Shown in pieces: positions 1 to 6,640 of a DNA stretch of 10,183 nt. This DNA comes from Gloeopeniophorella convolvens (taxonomy: Eukaryota > Basidiomycota > Agaricomycetes > Russulales), in assembly GCA_022496205.1 (NCBI GenBank), contig WTXD01000398.1:1-10183 (forward strand), given 5' to 3'. Below the pieces are notes generated by a model. It saw only the letters and a list, made by a program, of their open reading frames with translations, searched no databases and was not told the DNA's origin. The first letter of the stretch is position 1. Each line of letters begins with the position of its first letter. A program made the position numbers and the translations under genes.

Positions 1-822
1 CCAAATTTGTGTACCAGTATAAGTCCCCCGACATCGAATTTCGCAATAATTCGTTCACCCTCTCAAATCTCCTGCTGTACGTCGAGCTGTACCATGCGAT
101 GAAGCATGGGGATATTGGGAGAGTCGAAGCCACGTTCATGCCGTGGGCAGTCATATTCAAAGCTGTCGGAAAGCACAAATATGCAACTCAACTTGTTAAA
201 TCCATCAATGACATACACTATGTATATCCTGCAAGTCTGAGGTTCGTGCTGCCACTGTGTTGCTCATGCAAAGCTGATGGTGAATGCTGCCACAGCCGTG
301 CGATACGCCTAAACTGGCTCTGCAACCCGACCGGCCGGCCCGATGGCTTCCGGGGGCTTGACTGGGTCCAGGAGCTTTATAATATGTATACAAAAGTGAG
401 GCCTGCCGCGCACAGCTATAGCTGTTGCACTGATGATAAAATATCAGGTTATATACTCCGGGAGTGGGCAGACACGGACGCTGCAACTTGTCATCAAGCA
501 TTCACCACTGATCGAGATCTTCAGATCTGTGAGTACGGTGGTACAGGACAACTTCGCCCTCCTTCACCGATCAACTCGGCATGCTCCGAAGAGCCTCGCG
601 AGCACAATCAAAACCTTATGCAGCACACTCCAGCAGCACCGGGCACACTATGTTGATATAACACGACAAGATAGCAGCATACAAAAGGTACCTGACTATA
701 CAACACTCGGTGCACAGCGCATGCAGAACACACCACTTGTAGGAGGGTCCGGCGATATCGAGGACGGCAATGAGGAAGGCACAGTCCTTGATGATGTCAG
801 CGCTGATGATCTAGATATATAG
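1..822 (+). CDS. DUF6589-family protein, 3' part, three exons visible
   Basis: The reading frame enters from outside the window and ends at TAG 820-822. I read exons 1-241, 296-395 and 448-822. Intron 1 (242-295, 54 bases) starts GTTCGT and ends CACAG. Intron 2 (396-447, 52 bases) starts GTGAGG, has a CTGAT branch-like site and ends TCAG. The phases match, giving 237 visible residues. Conserved stretches are ELYHAMKHGDIGRV, then, after intron 1, NWLCNPTGRPDGFRGLDWVQE, then an exon-3 helix region around HSPLIEIFRSV and an acidic tail (GDIEDGNEEG onward). The GDIGRV and NPTGRPxGF...LD..QE pattern is what I recall of the DUF6589 C-terminal region, an uncharacterised domain often multicopy in Agaricomycetes. 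Its function is unknown, and I see no catalytic motif. The N-terminal part lies outside the window, so intactness cannot be judged. The family call is from memory of the pattern. Confidence 0.75.
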
Positions 823-1214
823 CACACGGACTTACACTCTACATGCGTGTCGTTCTCGTTGTTATGTTCATGGCCCGCGCGCGAGGCCCCCGAATGCGAA
901 CCGGCCGTGCGAGACCCACTGAGCGGGACACGGGCTTTGCATGCCAGACTACCCTCTGCCATGTTATTTGATAAGTGTGTAAGTGCGACATGTTGCATAT
1001 TTGAAGTGACATACTGCGGTGACCCTGCACGCCACACGCGCCACATCGCAGGGGTGCGTGGGGTTTGGGTTGGCGTGCTGGCATCTGGGGTGCATTGTGA
1101 TCCACGGCGTGAGATTGAAGAGGTGTGGAAATGAATGGAGAGCTTGCAAGGGGTTGTGATTGTCGGGTATGGGTAGATACGATACCAAGGAGTTCAGACC
1201 CGTACTCTGCAAAA
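823..1214. other. Intergenic stretch downstream of the DUF6589 gene
   Basis: About 390 bases of mixed composition with only short, conflicting reading frames on both strands. I see no intron-joined protein, RNA gene or clear polyadenylation signal. It presumably contains the 3' untranslated region of the upstream gene. Confidence 0.5.
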
Positions 1215-1486
1215 ACCTCCCCCTCTTATAACACCAAATAAGATCTTTTTTGTTCTCAATGAGTGATTATTGGAAACTGGGCTTATTTTTTCCTTATCCA
1301 TCTAAATTGCCACACTAGTCATAAGACCTGCATCTTATAAACATCTTTAAAAGAACCCTCAAAGATAAGGCACACAATAAGGCATAAAAAGCCAATCAAA
1401 AGCCAATCACACTATGATGCAAAAGCAGTGAAAAGGGAACTAATATTCCAACATTATACTACTAATATTATACACTATTAAGATAA
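1215..1486. other. A+T-rich block abutting telomere-type repeats
   Basis: This block is clearly richer in A and T than the sequence on either side, with many TAATATTA and ATAAGGCA-like words. It contains a perfect 11-base tandem duplication (1387-1408) and stops where the CCCTAA repeats begin. There is no open frame of note. It could be promoter or spacer DNA, or the remnant of an inserted element. I found no terminal inverted repeats or target-site duplication by eye. Confidence 0.45.
1387..1408 (+). repeat. Perfect 2 x 11-base tandem repeat carrying CCAAT boxes
   Basis: The unit AAAAGCCAATC occurs twice without a mismatch (1387-1397 and 1398-1408). Each copy contains a plus-strand CCAAT pentamer, the core bound by the HAP/NF-Y complex. 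No obvious plus-strand gene follows within a few hundred bases, so regulatory use is only a possibility. Confidence 0.6.
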
Positions 1487-1534
1487 CTAACCCTAACCCT
1501 AACAACCCCTCACCTCAAAGACCCAACCCTAACC
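1487..1534 (+). repeat. Interstitial telomere-type repeat, CCCTAA orientation
   Basis: Positions 1487-1503 read CTAACCCTAACCCTAAC, nearly three uninterrupted TAACCC units. After a degenerate C-rich spacer, a further copy AACCCTAACC lies at 1525-1534. TTAGGG/CCCTAA is the usual telomere repeat of filamentous fungi, and CCCTAA on the plus strand is the orientation of a left chromosome end. Unrelated sequence continues on both sides, including the DUF6589 gene to the left, so this is not a live terminus here. It may be a relic of a former end, a telomerase-filled break, or chance in a C-rich stretch. Confidence 0.65.
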
Positions 1535-1932
1535 TTCAACCACAAGTCATCCAGCCAGGGATCAAGGAGCCTCCTGCTCAACAGAGTTAGCAATAGTACA
1601 TGAAACAGTGAGGATACATACCTTATATCAACCAGAAAAGCAAGAGCTAAGGAGAGGCGAGGTAGCAACAGGCTAGCAAGATCTTGTACTAGTAAAGTTA
1701 GCAAAACCATGCAGGACGTGCTAAGCACTCACCCTATGCCCAGTTCCATCCTATACTGGCCTCCACTGCAGGTAGTGGGTTTGCAGGTACAGCGGGAGGG
1801 AAGGGAGGAGGAAAGAGGGGAGCGGGAATGCGGGAAGATGGGGGGAGGAGGAAAGAGTGAAGTGACGTGGCACGGTGCGTCGTGAAGCTTGAAGGTCGTA
1901 CGACACCGGGTTCGGCCGGATAGTTCACACAC
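1505..1932 (-). other. Putative spliced minus-strand transcript with two introns
   Basis: Two strong fungal introns lie on the minus strand. The first is 1732 down to 1689 (44 bases, GTGAGT, GCTAAC branch, CTAG end). The second is 1621 down to 1574 (48 bases, GTATGT, GCTAAC branch, GCAG end). Upstream of them (1740-1930) the minus strand is pyrimidine-rich, as fungal promoters and leaders often are. Joining the exons gives no convincing protein: the longest joined frame, through LLPRLSLALAFLVDI, ends in TGA near 1516. The downstream exon reads into the GGTTAGGG repeats. A non-coding or untranslated-region transcript is more likely than a protein gene. Splice-site quality is seen directly; transcription is inferred. 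Confidence 0.4.
1794..1845 (+). repeat. G-rich polypurine tract with G-quadruplex potential
   Basis: Within 52 bases there are seven runs of three or more G (1794-1796, 1798-1800, 1803-1805, 1817-1820, 1824-1826, 1832-1834 and about 1840-1845), separated mostly by A. The strand is almost purely purine. The first three runs are close enough for a G-quadruplex with a fourth run across a longer loop. A triplex-forming or pyrimidine-rich promoter role for the minus strand is equally possible. Confidence 0.5.
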
Positions 1933-1934
1933 AC

Positions 1935-2985
1935 GTTACATGTGACGCATGACGCGTTCTTGCCGCGCGAGTCAACGGCTCGACTTGTCGTTTCTCCAAA
2001 AACGGCTGAGTTGTTGTATCAAGGTGCGCCGCTATGCGCACTGTTCGCTGACATGTATACTGATCACAGCTCACTCGTACCTCCCACCACACCTGCGCTT
2101 TGGCGACTGCTGAGGCATCCGTGCCTGACAGTGCACCCGCGTCGTCCTCTGAGCCCGCGTCGTCGCCCTCGTCTGGCTCATCGTCTTGCTCACCACCCGC
2201 AAGGTCGTCTGGCGCATCCTTATCCTGCTCGCCCCCCCCCCCCTCATTCCCCTCATCGTCCGCGTCGCCTGAAAACGGCTTTGCGTCCGTCAGCGCGCCC
2301 GCAGGTGCCCTGCTCACCACTGTCGGCCCCACGGCCGGCACTCTGTTGTGATTGCCCGGCGAACTGCGGCGAGTTCACCGTTGCCCGTCATCGCCGTCGT
2401 CGCTCGGCGCCAGGTAAGTCTTTTTTTCTTGTCTCTATTAACTTCTCTGTTCTAGGTCGCGGCCCTTGCCACGCGCTGTCCCGTGCACTTGCTCTCGGTT
2501 TCCCGCGCCACGCCCATCTTCCGCTTCCACCGCCCATCCCACCACTACTTCCTGCATGGCACCCCCTGCCCTCTCTCGATCTCAGCTGCATTGGCCACAG
2601 CAGCTGTCTTGGCCCAAAAATCGGTGCGTGCCATCCCTGTCCGCGTTCGATAGCACGCTGACCATGCCTCTGCACCCACGCCGGCCCTTACCCCTGCCCG
2701 CTCCGTCCCCATCTGTCTCCACTCTCCCCTGCTCCCCCCGTGCTCCCGCTCTGCGCCCTCCCTGTGGCCTCCTGCGTGCTGGGGCATGTCCGACCTGTTG
2801 GAATAAGCAAGTCGTGCTCCGTTCCGAGCGCCGGACTTCCGCCGGCCCGACACCCCAGCTCCCTTCCCCGATCCCCCGACTCCATCATTATGCCTCGCCG
2901 ACCCCTTTCCCATGCCCGTATCGCCTCAAGAATTTCAAGAACAATGTATCCGGCCTTATTCTATAACCCTAGTATGTTTCCATAA
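1935..2985 (+). other. C-rich region with one clear plus-strand intron, no firm protein
   Basis: A plus-strand intron lies at 2414-2455 (42 bases): GTAAGT, a pyrimidine tract, TTAAC as branch, and TCTAG. The flanking frames are unconvincing. One plus frame is open across 1942-2661 but is rich in Pro, Arg and His, as out-of-frame GC-rich DNA usually is. A second plus frame (2100 onward, rich in Ser, Ala and Pro) reaches TGA at 2349-2351 before the intron, and would continue to about 2966 if that stop were absent. On the minus strand 2341-1925 is open with an Asp/Glu/Gly-rich stretch, also plausible for a fungal protein but without an ATG. A C12 run at 2232-2243 can slip and shift frames. I think this is a decayed or poorly conserved spliced gene, most likely on plus. 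Confidence 0.35.
2414..2455 (+). other. Well-formed spliceosomal intron
   Basis: The 5' site is CAG/GTAAGT, a near-perfect consensus. It is followed by a T-rich stretch, a TTAAC branch-like site and CTAG/G. The length of 42 bases is a multiple of three and typical for basidiomycetes. It is the strongest evidence that 1935-2985 is transcribed from the plus strand. Confidence 0.6.
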
Positions 2986-3560
2986 TCCACGCTGTGCATC
3001 TTCATGCCTCGCACTACGCTTCTTCCCCTAACCTCACAAATCCTGTACTTTACATTCTGTTCTCTATTGCGCGCGCTCCAAGATGTATAACATGTCTCCT
3101 ATTACTGTACCAAGTCCCTATGTCTGTGTAGTATATATTGTATGGCTCGTATTGTCTTCTAATCCATCGTCGTTTTGCCTTCCCTTTGTGTGACTTGTGC
3201 TCGCTCGTCTGCCCTCTCTTCTCCCTCAAACTCGTCGTTCACCTTGTTGTGCCGGTGCGCGCCTCGTTCGGACCTCACGATTCTCACCACGACCAGCTGG
3301 CACGTCTGACACAGTGAGGTGCACCTCGCGCACTAGCCGCCACATGGCTCACGTACTGACCACCACACCCACGCTACTGCCCACTCGGCTGACAAGCCAA
3401 AACGGCGAGCAGAATTGTAGCACGTGGCGTTTGCCACATGCCACAATGAGAACGCCCACACCATGCGACACGAATGGGCGCGATCACGACCACTATGCCC
3501 TGGTGGCAGCACCCACGCCAGCAGCAACAACAACGCCGATAGCAGCAACAGCATTGATAG
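2986..3560. other. Gene-poor stretch, T-rich spacer then C-rich segment
   Basis: From about 2986 to 3190 the plus strand is T- and C-rich with many stops, resembling a 3' untranslated region or spacer (TATATATTGTATGG near 3131). From 3197 on there are short plus-strand frames, one of them Ser/Asn-rich around 3520-3580, but none has an ATG-led, intron-supported model. No function is assigned. Confidence 0.4.
3506..3552 (+). repeat. Imperfect CAG/CAA triplet repeat
   Basis: A run of AGC, AAC and GCA triplets with interruptions. Depending on frame and strand it reads as poly-Ala/Thr, Ser/Asn or poly-Leu, which explains several open but meaningless frames here. It lies just beyond the stop of the RecQ-like gene. 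Confidence 0.5.
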
Positions 3561-6223
3561 TTACAGTGACGCACGGGTACGACAGATGATGGCAGGACCG
3601 GTGGGGACAGGATCGGCGGCGGCGGCACGTGCACGGAAACGGCGGCGGCGGCAGATATAAATTGTAGATTCACATTGGGTATATACAATCTGAATACAAG
3701 ACATTGGTAAGGAAGGTATATGCTGGGCAGAAGGCCCAGATAAGCTGGAAGCTGTAAGATGGCTGGAAGCAGGCCCAAATTTGGCTCCAAGATTGTGAAA
3801 CCTTGTGCTAAGAAAGATAAGACCAGTAAGCATGATAAGCAAGGAGTAAGACGGGGGGTTTTTCATAGAGTACTGGTCCACGAGGCACCAGGGAACCTGA
3901 GACTTGAAGACCTCCAGAGAGTCAAGGCGACGCGCGTGTGCGAGATCAACAATCCGCTGGAGAACCTCATAGTGCATGAGGATGTCGGGGGTGAAGAAGT
4001 CGAGATTTGGCCACCGCTGTTTCACTGTGCTAGCTCGCCAGTCGAGAAGGGCTTTTTTGAGAGCAACATCGGCGGGTGAGGGTTCGTATGAAGGTACTTT
4101 GATCTGACGTGGCTTCGGCTTCTCTGGTGGCATCGAGGGAGCTGGAGAGGTGAGGGCAGCAAGGAGGGCGGCAATTTCGGCTGGGTGGCAGATGTCGCAG
4201 CAGATTGTGGGGGTACGGGGGTTGCACCGTTCGCAACAAGGGACCGAGAACGCTATGTGGTGAGCGCGTCAGAAAAGGAATTGCCGTGAGAATAGGGGTG
4301 TGACAAACAGGTCTTGTCATTGTTGAAGAAGCGTGAGGCGTGCACGCGCCGACATCGAGACTCGCCAGAAAGGTGCTCCGCGTTGGCAAACAATTTGAGG
4401 TGGTCATCAACACCTGCTTTCTTGTCATTAACCCGCTTCTTTCCCGTGCCCGTGCCAGGTGCTTTCGACAGTTGCTCGAGCACGTGCTCCTCTGTGACAG
4501 TACCCATTTTGGCAGTGTTGTTATTTACCGGCGTTCCACCGTCCCTGTCACTGGGTTGTTGCATTGGTGCGTGAACCTCGGCGGCACCCTCCTCGCTGTT
4601 ACTGACTATCGCGCGATCTGGATGTGGCAGATGGTCAGTTATGGAGAGCAAAGATGAGAACCAAAACCCCCACCATCCCCGTGTACGCCGGGTGCACGCG
4701 CGACACTCTCAATGTCGCTGCTCTCGTCCGCATCCTCATTTCTTATTCCCGACTCTCACTCCGCCTCACCCTCTTCTTCATCACCCCCACTTGCATCATC
4801 TTCATCTTGGCGCGCCTCAAGTATGCCGTCTGCGCCACCTTGTCTGCTGTGTGCCCCGCCAGCTATGCTCAGAGTGTCCGTCATGTTGGTCGTGCTCGCG
4901 AGCCTCGGTGCTTTCGCCGTTGTGCCGGACTCAGTCAAGTGAGTGGCATTCGACTTTCGTTTGCGAGGTTGACGTTTCTTTGGGAGGTCATTCTCGTTCG
5001 TATAGAAATATCTGGGCTCGGCGATCAGGATCGCGAGCCCTTGGAACTGCATCGACCGCGCCGCACGCCCGAAACGTTGCATCAAGGTGCAGAGGTCGTT
5101 TGGCGCACGCCATTGGACAACCAACATAATGTCCGGTATGTCAACACCCTGTGCCAGCACACTTATCAGCTGCTGCCATCATTGATCATATAAGTTTGGC
5201 TTACCATTCCTCCGATGTCCGTCAGCGTGACGCCCCAGCGGCCGCCCTCCCTAATCTGATCGACTTCATCGGTTCGGAACGCCCGAGACATTCCTGTGTG
5301 AAGCCAGCGAAGCTTCTCTCGGTGCGCGAGAGGTAGTCGACGCCGCAGGTACTCCGCGGCATTCTCTGCTTCTTTCTTAGAGTTGAAAAACACCATAAAC
5401 TTGGATGGAATGTGAGTGTGGCCGTCGGCAGCTGGTTTGTCAGGAATAAGGAATGCTAAGTCCTTCAATGACTTTATAGGGTGCTCCATTCTGTGCACAG
5501 AATATGCAACGTTCCACCTATCGTTCGAACGTCGCATAACCTTCGTCCCGGCTGACATGTTTAGCTTGTTCATCACATTGTTGAGGGTTGCATATGGGAG
5601 TGTCGCAGATGTCACATAGAATGGGACGCTGCGCAAGAAGTGCCGAATCATACCAACATTGGCATACTCGGAACGGAACGTGTCGCCCCACTGTACTATG
5701 CAGTGCCCTTCGTCGAATATGACATTGAGTATCCGCGAGGAGAATGGGGCGTGGGACCATAGTTTGGTCTCACAATAGCCGCCACGCCGGGTTGCGATTT
5801 CCGGATTGAGGATGACTACTCGATAGTTTCCACTTTGTATATTCTATGAGGTAGTCTCAGAAGTGTGTCATGCGAGATGAGCGAACCCAAACTACTGACT
5901 TTGAACGTATCCTCAGTATTATTGCTTGCTGTGACTGATATGGCCGGCATGTTGATGCTTTGTAACTCTTTGACAAACTGGTCTCCGAGAAGATTAAGTG
6001 CAGTGATGACAATTATAATGGAGCTATTAGAAAATAGGAGGGGCAACCAGAATGTCAAGGTCTTCCCAGACCCTGTCGGAGAGATGCTAATAATATCTTG
6101 TTTTTGAAGTTGCCAGACACAGAGCTGCCGCTGAAATTGGCACGGGGTCTTTCCAAAGACGGCTTGACAGCATTCGAGCACTTCTTCGTGCGATGGAACC
6201 GCCAAAGACGGACTTGACGGCAT
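3561..6223 (-). CDS. RecQ-like ATP-dependent DNA helicase, five exons
   Basis: I read exons 6223-5900, 5843-5205, 5148-4770, 4617-4309 and 4252-3561. They total 2343 bases (780 residues plus stop), with matching phase at every junction. Introns are 56, 56, 152 and 56 bases, all GT-AG. Start: ATG at 6223; the frame is open further up but has no ATG there. Motifs: CQFQRQ (residues 28-33), Walker A PTGSGKT (49-55), TALNLLG (74-80), VVILNPE (117-123), DEGH box (152-155), SAT (187-189), GVDIPDI (322-328) and QRFGRAAR (345-352). A basic then acidic linker follows. Next comes a RecQ zinc-binding pattern (C536, C556, C557, C560) and a second cluster, CCDICH (568-573). The family unwinds DNA 3' to 5' in repair and recombination; fungal subtelomeric copies are called telomere-linked helicases. 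DEGH replaces DEAH, which I recall as common in this basidiomycete subfamily. The C-terminus past residue 676 is uncertain: an optional in-frame 66-base intron (3873-3808) exists and the tail is low complexity. Confidence 0.85.
3614..3653 (+). repeat. Two GGC triplet runs
   Basis: Two (CGG)n-type runs (about 3614-3626 and 3640-3653) flank an ACGTGCACGG spacer. They are followed at once by GATATAAATTG on plus, which is TATA-like. If the RecQ-like gene runs to its stop at 3561, these runs encode Arg- and Ala-rich residues at its extreme C-terminus. That is one reason to doubt that end of the gene model. Confidence 0.5.
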
Positions 6224-6249
6224 CGCGAAGACGCGAAGAGTGCTCGAAT
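6172..6249. repeat. Inverted repeat around the RecQ-like start codon
   Basis: Positions 6172-6188 and 6234-6249 are reverse complements over 16 bases with one extra base, separated by about 45 bases that contain the ATG (6221-6223). The same segment also holds a direct repeat, CCAAAGACGG.CTTGAC.GCAT (6153-6173 and 6202-6223), so the 5' end of the gene seems to have arisen by a local duplication. The transcript could fold into a hairpin that places the start codon in the loop. Confidence 0.5.
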
Positions 6250-6352
6250 CCGTGCAGGCACACTCACGAACACGTTTCGTTGATCCTGACGCGCTCACGT
6301 GTCTGTTTTGTTGATCATCTTTGAAATACCTCCGAATGTGCCTCCGGAATCA
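6224..6352. other. Upstream flank of the RecQ-like gene
   Basis: On the minus strand this is the leader and promoter side of the helicase gene. The helicase frame stays open to 6298 without an ATG. I see no clear TATA or CCAAT box. The plus strand reads into the fragment described at 6353-6436. Confidence 0.4.
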
Positions 6353-6436
6353 CCGGACAAGCTTTGGCTTTGTTTTGAAGTGGCGTGGGACCTTACATTG
6401 TTTGCCAGCCGTCCTTGGGAGTGTTGCGCAACTTAG
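6353..6436 (+). pseudogene. Inverted fragment related to the tail of the 350-residue gene
   Basis: Read on plus, this segment ends in a frame whose last residues are PDKLWL, then a short variable stretch, then SRPWECC, two more residues and TAG at 6434-6436. The minus-strand gene at 6576-7628 has PDHLAL, a similar spacer and SRPWECC (residues 311-337). Order and spacing agree apart from about two residues, and the last 23 bases differ at one position. I infer a diverged 3' remnant of a related gene, tail to tail with the intact one. The upstream part of the match is weak. Confidence 0.45.
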
Positions 6437-6640
6437 AGTTCATCTGTGTTTCAATTTCGGATCAAGCCATACAATCTTATCATCATTTAGATAAGGTAGT
6501 GATATCAAAGATTAGATGTATATATGTTTCACATTGAAAAACATTTCGTGGGACCATTCCAAATTAGGCAAGTACTCATTTCTCACAGAACATGGAAGTC
6601 CGTGATTGTGACCTATAGCAACACTCCCAAGGCCGGCTGG
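6405..6640. repeat. Inverted repeat, 22 of 23 bases identical, 190-base spacer
   Basis: Positions 6405-6427 and 6618-6640 are reverse complements with one mismatch, and similarity stops abruptly at the inner edge. The right arm lies inside the 350-residue gene (its SRPWECC codons) and the left arm inside the plus-strand fragment. The spacer is A+T-rich (6437-6575) and holds the 3' flank of both. It could be the product of an inverted duplication or a hairpin-forming site. I saw no transposon ends. Confidence 0.65.
6437..6575. other. A+T-rich spacer between the inverted repeat arms
   Basis: About 140 bases rich in A and T with no open frame. It is the 3' flank of the minus-strand 350-residue gene and of the plus-strand fragment, so it may carry poly(A) signals for both directions. 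I see no conserved element. Confidence 0.4.

Noticed and set aside
847..1134. Short plus and minus frames downstream of the DUF6589 gene
   Set aside because: Several overlapping frames of similar length on both strands, with no start context, introns or recognisable motifs.
1387..1408. CRISPR or satellite array
   Set aside because: Only two abutting copies with no spacers. The setting is eukaryotic.
1942..2661. Plus-strand frame of 239 residues as a real protein
   Set aside because: No ATG start, Pro/Arg/His-heavy composition typical of GC-rich out-of-frame DNA, and it includes a spliceosomal intron. Kept only as part of an uncertain region.
2388..2913. Minus-strand Gly/Arg-rich frames
   Set aside because: They run opposite the plus-strand intron and have no domain signals or splice support. 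Probably a compositional artefact.
3759..4079. Plus-strand ATG frame of 106 residues
   Set aside because: It is antisense to the last helicase exon, which has recognisable RecQ C-terminal features. Its residues show no domain pattern.
4624..5193. Long plus-strand frame of 189 residues
   Set aside because: It lies opposite helicase exon 3, where motifs V and VI are unmistakable on minus. The composition is that of antisense sequence.
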